Below, in pieces: positions 19,474 through 29,056 of a stretch of 64,000 nucleotides of DNA. Made by a program: the position numbers and the translations under genes. Position 1 is the first letter of the stretch. Each line of letters begins with the position of its first letter. This DNA comes from Apiosordaria backusii (Eukaryota; Ascomycota; Sordariomycetes; Sordariales; Lasiosphaeriaceae), in contig JAUKTV010000011.1 in NCBI GenBank assembly GCA_030549205.1, positions 62,001 through 126,000 on the forward strand, given 5' to 3'. The notes under the pieces are model-generated. The model did no database searches, was not told where the DNA came from, and saw nothing but the letters and a program-made list of their open reading frames with translations.

Positions 19474-21147
19474 CTAGGAAGCAACTACAATTATATTAGA
19501 AACGGCTGAATCAGATGATTCCCCAGCCTCCTGGCAAGTGCGCACGTTATGGCCAGGCTTGCCGCACACACCACAGCACCGAACCCTCGCACGATCTCCC
19601 CCTGCATTACTACTATCCGGCTGCGTTTCTTGCACTCCCTCCCTATCCACGGCCTTCTGATCCAGTAGATCCTGTGCCTCTTGTATAGTAAGTGACCCTC
19701 CAAGCCTCACACGTGTTTTTTTGGCTCTCCGGCGTTTGCTTAGTGCCTCATTGGCCTTACGGAGCGAAGAGACCTCTGCACGAAGGAGAGCCACTTGGTG
19801 CATTATAGCCGTTGTACCCTTAGTAAGCTGGTCTACCGCAGCCAACATTGAAGTCGGGGAGCTATTTTGATGGTTAGTAATGCGAGTCTTAATGAGCGTT
19901 GACTGTGAGTTGGCTTCTCGAGGGTTGTGTGGTGTTTGGGAGACCCAAGGTTGTGCAGTGCCGGGCCGTGAGTTTGGAGGTGTTGGCGTACGAAGCTTTA
20001 CATCCAGCTTAGAAAGCACCTTCTCTGGATCGTATGGCACAAGGCCAGCACCCGCAAAGCCACCCTGTATATTCTTCTCCGTTATAGAGGCGAAGAAGGC
20101 CTCGCGGAAGGCATAGAGGAACTCGAGCTTGCTTATGTGGTTGATATGCATGCGCATCAAGTCCTCGATCTGGCGACCGTACGCCTGTTTTAGCGGCCCA
20201 AAGCAGCCAACATCGAGTGGCTGAAGGAGGTGGGAGGAGTGTGGAGGCATGCAGAGCGTAATAATATTGTTCTGCTGGCAGTGGCGCTCGAATTCGGTCG
20301 AGTGGTGGCTTTCGTGGCCGTCGAGGATCAATAACCGGTATTTGCCCTTTGTGCGAGACGCTGTGTAATAGTCGAAGTGCTTGATCCAATCTAGGCCTAC
20401 CGCATTGGTAGTCCAGCCATTATCGGTGGTTGCGATGCGCCAGGTAGACGGTAGGTTGCACTCGGTATACCAGTTGGCAAGGTGGTACTGCGCGGCTAAG
20501 ATGATGAAAGGAGGGATGGCCCAGCCGAGGGCATTGACTCCCTGGATCACCGTTGCCCATTCGCGGTTGCCAGGCTGGGCCAGTTTCGCCTTGCTAAAGC
20601 CGTCTGAGGTCGTAACTACCATGCCCGCGAAGATAATACCCATCATAAACCCAGTCTCGTCGAAGTTGTAAACATCGTCATCCACGATACCGTACTTAGC
20701 CTTAGTGTTCCGCCCAAGCGCGAACCACTCGCTAATGACCTTTGGATCCTCACACTTGGCCCTCTGGTAGTCGTATCTACGCGTAAAACGCGTACGGAGC
20801 TGTGGCTGGCGTTTGACGAAGTTGTGTGCCCAGAGCTTGCCAACAGGGGGCGCGTCGCGTACGCGTAGCAGTTGGTTGGCCATATCTTCCACACCACGTA
20901 ATCTTGGTGGAAAAGCTCGCGCACATAGCTCAATAACGTATTGAACAATAGCATCCTCTTCGGATTGAGTGAGCTTCTTCGATTTGGGCGTAGTATCGCG
21001 TCGTGCAGGCCGGCCAGCGCGCCGACGCCCTAGAGTCTTACGATCGACTCCATAGATCTTGGCTGCGGCTCGTTCGCTTAGATTCTTGTCGTTTTGAAGC
21101 GCTTGGAGGGCTAAAATTATGTGGGCTTCATTTGAATTAGAAGGCAT
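19474..21147 (-). CDS. Fot1/pogo-family DDE transposase with CCHC zinc knuckle
   Basis: 557 aa, uninterrupted. The N-terminus has a psq-type helix-turn-helix (SERAAAKIYGVDRKTLGRR, ~24-42) and then a CENP-B/Tc5-like DNA-binding segment up to ~130. The DDE_1 catalytic core has NFDETG (first Asp), LLILDGHESHHS (second Asp) and LLQPLDVGCFGPLK (third Asp); 35 residues separate the last two, making a DD35D triad with Asp as the third residue, as in pogo/Fot1. The last ~150 residues include a coiled-coil-like stretch (ALLRAEVSSLRKANEALSKR) and a C-terminal zinc knuckle CGVCGKPGHNVRTC (C-x2-C-x4-H-x4-C). All key residues are present with intact TIRs on both sides, so the element may be autonomous. 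Confidence 0.93.
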   Translation of the reverse strand: MPSNSNEAHIILALQALQNDKNLSERAAAKIYGVDRKTLGRRRAGRPARRDTTPKSKKLTQSEEDAIVQYVIELCARAFPPRLRGVEDMANQLLRVRDAPPVGKLWAHNFVKRQPQLRTRFTRRYDYQRAKCEDPKVISEWFALGRNTKAKYGIVDDDVYNFDETGFMMGIIFAGMVVTTSDGFSKAKLAQPGNREWATVIQGVNALGWAIPPFIILAAQYHLANWYTECNLPSTWRIATTDNGWTTNAVGLDWIKHFDYYTASRTKGKYRLLILDGHESHHSTEFERHCQQNNIITLCMPPHSSHLLQPLDVGCFGPLKQAYGRQIEDLMRMHINHISKLEFLYAFREAFFASITEKNIQGGFAGAGLVPYDPEKVLSKLDVKLRTPTPPNSRPGTAQPWVSQTPHNPREANSQSTLIKTRITNHQNSSPTSMLAAVDQLTKGTTAIMHQVALLRAEVSSLRKANEALSKRRRAKKTRVRLGGSLTIQEAQDLLDQKAVDREGVQETQPDSSNAGGDRARVRCCGVCGKPGHNVRTCQEAGESSDSAVSNIIVVAS

Positions 21148-21198
21148 CTTGGATGGTTGAGGAAATTGTTGTTGAGTGCGAAGGTGTCATGTCACGAA

Positions 21199-21245
21199 GG
21201 AAGTGGGTCACTCGCTTATATGGGTCACTCGCTTATAATATACGT
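21199..21245 (-). repeat. Right 47-bp TIR of the Fot1-like element
   Basis: Partner of 19384-19430. It ends two bases (the target TA) plus six bases before the ATG of the next gene. Confidence 0.92.
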
Positions 21246-21253
21246 TACTTGCA

Positions 21254-21703
21254 ATGGATTTACCACCCACCAAAAACCCTTTCAAAACGACCACCAAGTC
21301 CTCTTGCTTTTCTCACTTGAAGCAAACCTTCAAGAGCTCCCCAAGCGGCAACTCCTTAGCAAAGCAGGCGCGCCAAAGGCAGGAAGCCATGGATCTCATT
21401 GAAAGCCAGACTTTGGTGCCGTCCCTCCTTCCCCCGATGCGCCGCAAGCAAAGGCCTTCGAAATCTACAACTGAGACCTCAAAGTTTATCTATCACAGTG
21501 ACGGCGAAGAGGACGAGGTTGAGCGCGCAGGGCGTGAGCAACAGGAAAAGATTTGGGATGGCATGTTAAAGTTACGCAGTCTTGACGTGCAAATGTCTCA
21601 GAATCTGGAGGAAAGAGACGAACGGGAGCAGGAAAGGAACGGGGATTTAACGGAACAGGGGAAGGACGGTTCCAAGCCCAAGGAGCAAAAAAGAGAGCCT
21701 TAA
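21254..21703 (+). CDS. Small charged hypothetical protein, 149 aa
   Basis: A single uninterrupted frame from the ATG at 21254 (MDLPPTKNPFKTTTKSSC). The N-terminal third is basic and Ser/Thr-rich, with phenylalanines. The middle contains KFIYHSDGEEDEVERAG, and the C-terminal part is highly charged and probably helical (LEERDEREQERNGDLTEQ). No domain is recognised, and there is no membrane or secretion signal. The Fot1-like element ends at 21245, so the transposon has replaced or displaced the natural promoter and 5' UTR. It shares a similar layout and a [FY]IY-acidic motif with the product at 22024-22464. Coding status is probable but not proven. Confidence 0.5.
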   Translation: MDLPPTKNPFKTTTKSSCFSHLKQTFKSSPSGNSLAKQARQRQEAMDLIESQTLVPSLLPPMRRKQRPSKSTTETSKFIYHSDGEEDEVERAGREQQEKIWDGMLKLRSLDVQMSQNLEERDEREQERNGDLTEQGKDGSKPKEQKREP

Positions 21704-22023
21704 TTTCTTTTTCGATGGAGGGGAGGTTGATGGCAAAACATTCTGGTTCAATAGAATCTGGTAGCATTTAAAGCATTGTTATTGTCAAACTTTGTTATAC
21801 AAGTTCCATATTGTGACAATGCACTAAACCAGAGGCGTATCACTATTGTCTCCGAAGACCACCTAGTTTCAATCCCCTCCACCCAGCTCAAACCCGGAAC
21901 CTGTCGTGACGGAAACATAATCGTCTCTCATGTGCTCATACCTAACCTTTGATGAAGATTTCTTCACAATTCTCAACTATCAATAGCCCCGCCTTGTAAG
22001 GTAGTCCCCTTGCTCCCAAGGTA
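21704..22023. other. Intergenic between convergent small genes
   Basis: 320 bp between two convergent small frames. Nothing supported. Confidence 0.5.
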
Positions 22024-22464
22024 TCAATGCCTCATGTATTTCTCCTCTAAAGATGTTCCGCGTCTCTTAGCTGCTTTACTGCGCTTCTCAAGAGCCTCAG
22101 CCGTGGCAAGTATTATCTCTTTCAGGGCCCGAATCTCCTCTGGCTCTTTCTCTGTGATCGACGAGCACAACTCATCGGCTGACAGATGCTTCTTCACCTC
22201 TTCCTCATCATCCCAATAAATGTACTTGATATTGCCATCGCGGGTGGGGGGCGTTTTAGCGACGTGACTGGAACCTGACAACTCGGCATTGACCACCGCT
22301 AGGGGCTCTCTTTCTTGGGCTTGTTTATCTTTGAGTGCCTTGTCGTCTGTCTGTTTGGTTGATGAGCCGTTTTTGTGGAGTTTGGTAGACGATCGATCGA
22401 ACAGAGTCTTGAATGACGTTTTGAGGATCTCAAGGCGTGATTTTGAAGTGGATAGTTTATCCAT
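22024..22464 (-). CDS. Small charged hypothetical protein, 146 aa
   Basis: Frame from the ATG at 22464 (MDKLSTSKSRLEILKTSFK) to 22024. The start was chosen over upstream in-frame codons because the upstream segment is unlike the rest. The N-terminus is basic (residues 1-45). Then comes a linker with PPTRDGNIKYIYWDDEEEVK (~90-108), and last a helical charged region (EKEPEEIRALKEIILATAEAL) ending in a basic tail. No known domain. It is convergent to the 149-aa gene at 21254, with which it shares the order basic Ser/Thr-rich start, IY plus acidic cluster, charged helix. Possibly a distant paralogue. Confidence 0.5.
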   Translation of the reverse strand: MDKLSTSKSRLEILKTSFKTLFDRSSTKLHKNGSSTKQTDDKALKDKQAQEREPLAVVNAELSGSSHVAKTPPTRDGNIKYIYWDDEEEVKKHLSADELCSSITEKEPEEIRALKEIILATAEALEKRSKAAKRRGTSLEEKYMRH

Positions 22465-23125
22465 GTTGAAATAGTGATTGTTGTTTTGGACTGTGCGTCT
22501 TTTTGGAAGTATAGAATTAGTTTTGAAAGGAGGATGGGGAGGCAATATATAAAGTGAAAGAAAAGCCCGCAGGGGCCTTTGTATGGGAACCGTGACCTCA
22601 ATCTCTGGCAAACTGGGACACCAACTGAAGTTCTCAAACCGATGCCGTGGCATGTGAGCTCCTTGTTGGTTGGGACGAAAGGATAGTTCCAGAAAGGACA
22701 GGCGGACACGGGACATTGGCAGAGCAAGCCACAACGCAGACAAAGGCTTTCTCTAGCCCATATCAAGAACTCTGGAATTGGTCTAAATCTGAACATTGAT
22801 AGTCACACGCCCAACTTGTGATAGTTTGAATGCCCACACATGTTTGGGAGCCTGTTACCTGTAACTCACATGGTGGGTCCCTCACTCACTCATGTTCCGG
22901 CATGAAAAGAAACCTGCATGTGATCATGGCAATCATTTGTATTTCAGATGAAAAACCTGCTAAACAAGACATTGTTTACTGGAGTACCATAGCGGTTTCC
23001 AACTCGTTGCCAGTTCCAAAATGCCAAAACTCAGCTCTCTGTCTATCCAGCCGACATGTACCATCAGCCCCTCTTCGCCAACCCCCTAAATCCCTCGCCC
23101 CCCATTGAGTCCATCCTCCACCCCA
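22465..23125. other. Intergenic, no gene seen
   Basis: About 660 bp upstream of the 22024-22464 gene and downstream of the next one. No supported reading frame. Confidence 0.45.
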
Positions 23126-23495
23126 TCAACCAGAGTTCTGCTCGCCAGAAGCATCACCACTTGAAGCCTTGGCGTCATCAGGGTCATCATTGCCAGCCAC
23201 GCTATCGGTCGCCTGTTCCTTGACAGCCTAAAGCTCATTGTTTGTCAGCCGACTCACAGTCGTTGGCCTCTGGGGAATGGATCTGCTTCAGTGGCGGACT
23301 TTGATAAATGCAATCATGGCCACCATCGCACACCTCGTTTCTATCACCACAGCGTAGAAGTTTGGAAGAGCTTACCCCCTCGGTTGAGTCTTTTCCTTTC
23401 TCTTTCCCCTGCTCAGCGATCTTTTTGATGGCCGTCTTCCATTTGATCCTTGCAGTGGGATATCTGACGAGCGGCGGTAGTTCCTCATTCCCCAT
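23126..23495 (-). CDS. Small hypothetical protein, 73 aa, one intron
   Basis: Exons 23495-23376 (MGNEELPPLVRYPTARIKWK ... DSTEG, 40 codons) and 23227-23126 (acidic tail AVKEQATDSVAGNDDPDD ... ending EQNSG) join in phase 0 across a 148-nt intron with a GTAAGC donor and a TTTAG acceptor. The N-terminal part is basic and helical, the tail acidic and Ser/Gly-rich. The frame stays open upstream of the ATG and encodes Asn/Glu/Ser-rich text (NTENKTSAESNAENKSN). A further minus-strand segment at ~23785-23930 has a similar style (TNTESKTDTENE) and ends at a GTAAGC donor. A longer multi-exon gene is therefore possible, but I could not find an acceptor that keeps frame without a weak splice site. Confidence 0.4.
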
Positions 23496-23823
23496 GTTGG
23501 ATTTGTTTTCAGCGTTGCTCTCGGCGCTGGTCTTGTTCTCGGTGTTACGGGCTCACGGCTGGAAAACAGAAAATGAAGACCAAATGGTATTGGAATTGAC
23601 TGATAGGGAGGAAAAGAAAGAAGAAGACCACTGTGGGATGTGGGAGTCCCATTAAATACAGGGGGGCTCGCTCAGGGGCTTGCCATCGAACTACCGGACC
23701 ACCATTGAACTACCGGACCTCCGAAAGGTCTATGACGAATATACTCTCTCTCACTGGGTCCAGACCCATAACACTCGGCGCTTACCTCGTTCTCAGTGTC
23801 GGTCTTGCTCTCGGTGTTGGTCT

Positions 23824-23907
23824 GGCTCGGAACCCCAATCTGGTTCTCCGTGATGGTTTTGTTGGGGCTCGGAACCCCAATCTGGTTCTCCGTGATGGTT
23901 TTCTCCT
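23824..23907 (-). repeat. Two copies of a 42-bp tandem repeat
   Basis: Units start at 23824 and 23866 and are near-identical. The length is a multiple of three. In one minus-strand frame it encodes KTITENQIGVPSPN twice, ending before a GTAAGC splice-donor-like site at about 23786, so it may be part of an upstream exon of the adjacent small gene. Confidence 0.7.
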
Positions 23908-24909
23908 GGTGCTGTTGGTCGAAGTCATGGTTGACGTTGTGGTGGATTTGTTGGTGGTGTGTGTAGAGTAAGGGATATTCTGTTTTTAAATATGCGGTTT
24001 TGAAAGTTGGATAGGTACTGGGAAATGTCCAAGTTTAAATCTTTCGGGAAGGGGACAGGCCTACTTATGTTGGGTTGAAGAGTGAACGAGGGATTCCAAG
24101 ACTTCAAGTTGAATGCCCTGACCTCCTGCAACATGAAACTCGACGTTGGCTCTGAAACTTCTCTAAACACATCGTATTACTTACACTATCAGAGTGGCAG
24201 TTCAGACCGGTACACCAAAAAATTGCCCGGGGCCTCGTGTTGACAATGCAGCATGCCAGTCATTCGCACTGTCAGACAAACAGACTCTGGCTTCATCTGA
24301 CATCTTCCACAAAAGCCCCGTCAACCAACAACCCACATCTCAAAGGATCTGAAAATAAGTCAATGGCTAGGCTACAAAGTTCAAGGAAGCCGTGTATATG
24401 TCGTAAAACAAGCAGGTAACCTTCACCAAAAGATGTGATTCTATGCAGGCAATGAAGGCCTCAATTTTTTCTATCGACAGATTTAATCTACTACTCAGGG
24501 AATGTCATAAGGATCATATCTATCAACTAATTATTATTCTATACAAAGGAAAATATCTGTGCTGATGAGCGTGGTTTTCCTCCACTTCCTCTTGATCCTC
24601 GGCCCTTCTCCACTCCAGTTCTATAGTCATCCTCGAGTACGTATTATCCACAACCATTAAACAACGACAAGGTACTGGGTGACCTCTGTATCTAGCCATC
24701 TGATACCCTTCATACACCCCCAAATAAACGCTCAATTTCCTCTTCTTGAAACGCCGAGTTGTATGCAATCATGTCACGTCCTCAACCTCCCCGCACGCGG
24801 ATGCTCAATCATCTCAACCTCCAACACCAACACGCACCCCTCACCATGATGTCACAACCACCGCCCCTCACTCCTCTCCCCCTAAACGCCAAACCCCTCC
24901 CCTCTCTAT

Positions 24910-27081
24910 TCATCGCATCAATCCCAACCCTAACGAACTCCTCGAATTCCTATCCCGCCCCCACGCATCAAAGTCAAATCTTGCAGCCCTGACCGGCGTA
25001 GGCGACAACAACTCCTTCGTCTTCCTCGCACAAAAGATAGGCGGCTCATCCGGTGATATCGACCGTCTTCTTACAACCACCGACCGTGAAGGTCGAGGTG
25101 GCTCAGAAACGGGATTCACCATAGGATACGACCACCCTCTTCTCTCCACCCGCGAAAGGCTAGTACCCTGAGAGAACATATCCTCCCCCTCATCCTCATC
25201 CATCATGTCTGGCTCCATAGTCAGGGGCCCAGCCTCCAACAACAGGAACCCATTCGCCATGTTGCTACTTGAATGACCTGCCCAGGTACTACCCAATCGG
25301 GGACCTGGGAAGGGAGCAGGCGAGCGGGGCCTTGTTGTTGGTGCAGGCGGGCGCTCCATGGGGACAAGACCAAAGTGACTTCTTGCTCCGTGGGGTGGGA
25401 GCAACGAGGGGGATGACTCGCGGGGTGGTGAGCTGTCGAGGAGGAGCATCTTTGTCGGGCCGCCGTGGTGGTAAGAATGGTGACCCATGTCGTCGTCATC
25501 GTCGGAGTAGATTTCGTTGTCAGAAGGATATGGCGATTCCCAGTCAGAGGCACGGCCGCGCCAGATCTCGCATAGCTCCGTCACGACGGACCGGGCACCT
25601 TGATCCATTGTCCCTACTGCCAACCGGGCAGGCAGCGTTCGGCGGCGGTGAGGAATGGCACGGTTACGCTCGCGCTCTTGTTGCTCGTGGAGTTGTCGTT
25701 CTTCCCGTTCTTCCCGTTCTCGTTCCAGTCGTTGTCGCTCCTCGAACTCTCTCTGTGCCCGTTGTCGCTCCATTTCCCTTGCTCTTTCTCTGTCCATCCC
25801 CCTTGCCATTTCCAACTCTCGAGCCCTTTGCAGAGCTCGCTCTCTTTCCAACTGCCTTGCTCTTTCTCTCTCTTGTTCCTTCTCCCATTCTCTCTCTCGT
25901 TGCAACTCTTCTTCCATCTGCCACCTGTCTACCATGAAAGAGGATTGCCGAGACGGTCTCGGAAAATTGTTGTGCAGAAACTCAGTTTCTTTATGGGGTG
26001 GTTCATGGTCGCTCTCATCATCGCTGTCATACTGGAGATCTTGTTGAGGTGGTTGGTGTGGTGACTGTCTCGGAGGGTGGTGGAAACCTGGGTTAAGCGG
26101 CCACGAGGATGAGTACTGTGGCTGATGCTCCACCCAGGCTGAAGTCCGAGCAATGTTTGGGGGTATCTGGGTACCTGAAACATGGTGGTGTTGACGCGGA
26201 GTCGGCGGCCCAGTGCCCTCCATCTCGGGACCGGCATTGCCGAAATTGGGGAATCGATCGCGGTCCGCATCGTTGTCGGTGATGGTCTTGGGCGAAGCGG
26301 CCCCAAGGGGATGCTCACCCTCGGGACTTTGCAGAGATGCAAGTTGATGTCGGCGATGTGAAGGTCTCTTTGGTGAAGGCCTGACCGCTTTGTCCGAGGA
26401 TGCTGCCGAAAAGCGTTTCGCCGGAGGTGATCTGCCCCTGGAAGAGGAGGTTGGCGAGGAGGGATTCATGGTATCGACAGCGCGTCTCGCATCGGACGTG
26501 GAGAATCTGCGGGGGACCTTGTGCTCTCTTAGGAGAATGGCGGGCCTAGTAGCCTGCTCGGGGTACTCCTCAATGTACGGAGACAGAGACCGCTTGTGGT
26601 GGCTCTTCTTCGAAGCACTCTTCTTCTTCTTGACCTTGCGACCCTTGTCCTGGCTCTCAGGAGTAGGTTGGGGAATGGGTTCAGGAGTAGGTGACTTCGG
26701 TTCGGGTGTTGGCGACTTGGGCTCAGGCGTAGGGGACTTGGGTCTCGTCGGATGGCTTCGGTGGGCTCCCTCGTTCTCAGAGTCGGTATCTAACTCAAAG
26801 ACGGTTTCTTCGCCGACATCTTCGTCAGCGGTGGACGCGGGTACAGTTGCTCCGCATACGCACTTGTGGCAGCGAGGCTTTCCCTTGGGTGACCTTTTCC
26901 TCCTGGGACTCCTGGGATTTCTGGCCTTGACGGTCCTCTTTTCGGAAGGGGGCGAGGACTTTTGGTGGCCCTGGTAGACATAATCGACGCCCTCGCTGTC
27001 ACCTGAATCCCAATCGGTAGTTGTAGTAGTATTGGGGTCGTCCTGGATCTTGGTTCGGTTGTTGTTGTTGTTGTTGCCCAT
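24910..27081 (-). CDS. Large low-complexity protein, 723 aa, unknown function
   Basis: A single uninterrupted exon starting MGNNNNNNRTKIQDD. It is mostly disordered. A basic Ser/Pro segment contains a small Cys cluster (CHKCVCG, ~72-78). Three tandem KSPTPEP heptads follow (~125-145, 21-bp DNA units), then a Lys/Ser-rich stretch and a His/Pro/Gln-rich region. A long Glu/Arg single-helix or coiled-coil region (~395-500, repeated RERE/ERER motifs) comes next, and finally a Ser/Pro/Arg-rich C-terminus with SISPDEPP and the end LGLGLMR. No catalytic or membrane domain is recognised. KSPTP/SPTP motifs are possible proline-directed kinase sites. A fast-evolving scaffold-like or nuclear protein is one possibility, but no function can be assigned. 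Confidence 0.75.
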   Translation of the reverse strand: MGNNNNNNRTKIQDDPNTTTTTDWDSGDSEGVDYVYQGHQKSSPPSEKRTVKARNPRSPRRKRSPKGKPRCHKCVCGATVPASTADEDVGEETVFELDTDSENEGAHRSHPTRPKSPTPEPKSPTPEPKSPTPEPIPQPTPESQDKGRKVKKKKSASKKSHHKRSLSPYIEEYPEQATRPAILLREHKVPRRFSTSDARRAVDTMNPSSPTSSSRGRSPPAKRFSAASSDKAVRPSPKRPSHRRHQLASLQSPEGEHPLGAASPKTITDNDADRDRFPNFGNAGPEMEGTGPPTPRQHHHVSGTQIPPNIARTSAWVEHQPQYSSSWPLNPGFHHPPRQSPHQPPQQDLQYDSDDESDHEPPHKETEFLHNNFPRPSRQSSFMVDRWQMEEELQREREWEKEQERERARQLERERALQRARELEMARGMDRERAREMERQRAQREFEERQRLEREREEREERQLHEQQERERNRAIPHRRRTLPARLAVGTMDQGARSVVTELCEIWRGRASDWESPYPSDNEIYSDDDDDMGHHSYHHGGPTKMLLLDSSPPRESSPSLLPPHGARSHFGLVPMERPPAPTTRPRSPAPFPGPRLGSTWAGHSSSNMANGFLLLEAGPLTMEPDMMDEDEGEDMFSQGTSLSRVERRGWSYPMVNPVSEPPRPSRSVVVRRRSISPDEPPIFCARKTKELLSPTPVRAARFDFDAWGRDRNSRSSLGLGLMR

Positions 27082-28042
27082 GTTGCCTGATCTTGTCTTG
27101 TAGCGCAGTAGCTGCTACCTTGGGGACGGTGAAAAGATTGTGAAACATTGATGAAAGCTGTGGGCGAGAAGTGAAGACTGATGCTGACCAAATTGTGTCA
27201 AGAAGGGGAAGGAAAAACAAAGGAAAAGTGGAATGAACGGTGACTGTCAGATATACCGTTCTGCCGAAAAGCAGAACGATACTGAAGCCCGAGTGGCAAA
27301 GCTTCGGGTCGAGGTTTGGGAGCAGACCTCATCAAGTAATAAGGTACCACACATGATATCTTGAGCATCTTGGGCCAAGACAATGCAGTGCAATGTACTG
27401 CGTGGCAGAATTCCAAGGCATGAACCTGAAGGAATCGACAGGGTAAACGATGCCCAAGAAGCAGAGCTCCCAACCTGAAATGTTGTAATTCGTCAAAGCT
27501 CCCTCGGTCTGCGTTGAAAGGGTGGGCATCAGATGGCAGCTACGTGGTGACTAGAAACAGGCACCTTTCCACTCTCCCCAACAGGTCGGGGACAGAACAA
27601 TTGGCTGTGGGATCGCAAGATGGTATGTAAGCATACATCATCTCACCTTAGCTGGAGAAACAACACATGGGAAAGTCAGCCGGTTTAACAACGTGGACCG
27701 GCCCGGCAGATTTCGACACTTCTCGGCACCCGGCGCAAATGCCGACTGGGTCAACAAATTCACATCTGTGCAAAACGTTAGGATAGGATAATTGAGGCAA
27801 CGAATAGAAGAGTGTGATATTTAAAACCAGCCGTTTGGGATTTGTCGCTTGGTGCGCTTTCCCCCTTTTGGCCTGAAGGATGTGCAGCTTTTTGCTGCCC
27901 AATGCCAATGTGAGCCCTGCTACCCAAACACCAAAAAATGCACTTTGTTATCTTATGTTTTATCTCGATACTTACTTGGCCTACCTTGAGAGGTGAAGCC
28001 CACCTCATCACAACAACAAGCCAGCTGTCATCGTGAATCTGT
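27082..28042. other. Intergenic, no gene seen
   Basis: About 960 bp upstream of the 723-aa gene and downstream of the RS-repeat gene. Short frames only. A frame in the 27.8-28.4 kb region is an out-of-frame copy of the neighbouring repeat gene. Confidence 0.5.
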
Positions 28043-29056
28043 TTAGTCGATCTGATTGTCATTGGAATCCCATGTGCCAATATAGACATACGGAGCAGGA
28101 GGTAAGTCCGGGGTACGAGGTGGCTCATCGTAGGGGCCATAGGCGTACTTACGGCTGGAACGGGGAGGGTATTGACGACCACGTTTACTGCTAGGAGGAA
28201 CGTACGGGGAGGATCCCGCGTCAATAATCTCAATCTCCTCATATACAGGGTCGCGATGGCTACGAGACCTCTGGCGACGCGGCTCTTCATGATGCCTGTT
28301 GGAAGATCGGCTGCGACGGTGAGAAGAAGAAGGAGGATACTGATAGTGAGAAGAAGACGGAGGATACTGATAGTGAGAAGAAGAGGGCGGGTACTGATAA
28401 TGAGAAGAAGAGGGTGGATATCTGGGTCTTTCATCACGTCCCATCCTCTCGAAACGCTCCCTCAAGTGCTCGGTATCTTCAGGCTCAACCGTGACGTAGT
28501 CAGCACTACCATCGTAAGTGTAGAAATGGCTGCTGGGATGTCCCTGAGGGGCATAGCCAGAAGCGGGGGGGCGACGAGGGTCCTCCTCGGGATACCTAGC
28601 GGAAGATCTGCTGCGGCGATGAGAAGAAGGCTCCTCGGCATATCTAGCGGAAGATCTACTGCGGTGGTGAGACGAAGGTTCCTCGGCATGCCTGGCAGTA
28701 GATCGGCTGCGGCGATGAGAAGAGGGCTCCTCATGCGGCACCACATACTCATAGTAGTACGTAGTTCTGGACCGGCTGCGATTATGAGAAGAGGGCTCTT
28801 CGGAATGCCTAGCGGAAGATCTGCTTCGGCGATGAGATGAGGACTCGTGACGAGAAGAGCGATTTTTACGGCTACTCTTGCGAGAGAACAGAACGCCCCC
28901 GGGCAAGTCAACTTCAACTTTACCCAAATGGTTGATACACTCTGAATTGTGGCAAGCGAATGAGCTCTTGTGAGCATCAAGGCAAGCAAACTTGCAGCTG
29001 TGACCACATTCGGCGCAAACGATGGTCGTGTAGTATTCTTCTTGGCTGTAAGGCAT
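28043..29056 (-). CDS. Cys-rich N-terminus plus RS-repeat protein, 337 aa
   Basis: Starts MPYSQEEYYTTIVCAECGHSC. The first ~45 residues contain six Cys and several His (CAECGHSCKFAC ... ACHNSECINH), which suggests a small zinc-binding module. The rest is repetitive. EEPSSHRRSRSSARH-like 15-residue units (about five, ~85-165) resemble SR/RS proteins. Later the nonapeptide YPPSSSHYQ occurs in perfect tandem three times plus a partial copy (~218-250), encoded by 27-bp DNA repeats at about 28318-28420. RS/SR dipeptides in other proteins mediate RNA-processing interactions and SR-kinase phosphorylation; here that is inference. No membrane or secretion signal. Confidence 0.7.
   Translation of the reverse strand: MPYSQEEYYTTIVCAECGHSCKFACLDAHKSSFACHNSECINHLGKVEVDLPGGVLFSRKSSRKNRSSRHESSSHRRSRSSARHSEEPSSHNRSRSRTTYYYEYVVPHEEPSSHRRSRSTARHAEEPSSHHRSRSSARYAEEPSSHRRSRSSARYPEEDPRRPPASGYAPQGHPSSHFYTYDGSADYVTVEPEDTEHLRERFERMGRDERPRYPPSSSHYQYPPSSSHYQYPPSSSHYQYPPSSSHRRSRSSNRHHEEPRRQRSRSHRDPVYEEIEIIDAGSSPYVPPSSKRGRQYPPRSSRKYAYGPYDEPPRTPDLPPAPYVYIGTWDSNDNQID
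28318..28420 (-). repeat. 27-bp coding tandem repeat
   Basis: About 3.8 units, each encoding YPPSSSHYQ, with slight variation between copies. They lie inside the RS-repeat protein gene. Confidence 0.75.

Larger units (their letters stand above)
19384..21245 (-). mobile_element. Intact Fot1/pogo-like DNA transposon (1862 bp)
   Basis: The ends are perfect 47-bp inverted repeats (19384-19430 and 21199-21245), flanked by TA at 19382-19383 and 21246-21247. Inside each repeat a 17-bp unit (TATAAGCGAGTGACCCA) occurs twice in tandem, giving four copies per element that could be transposase binding sites. The element carries one uninterrupted transposase gene on the minus strand. Base composition is normal and there is no sign of RIP, unlike the three AT-rich elements in the window, so this is a recent insertion. 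Its length fits the Fot1 group. Confidence 0.92.

Noticed and set aside
24746..25171. Plus frame antisense to the 723-aa gene
   Set aside because: Pro/Thr-rich shadow of the opposite-strand coding sequence; the minus frame is far longer and coherent.
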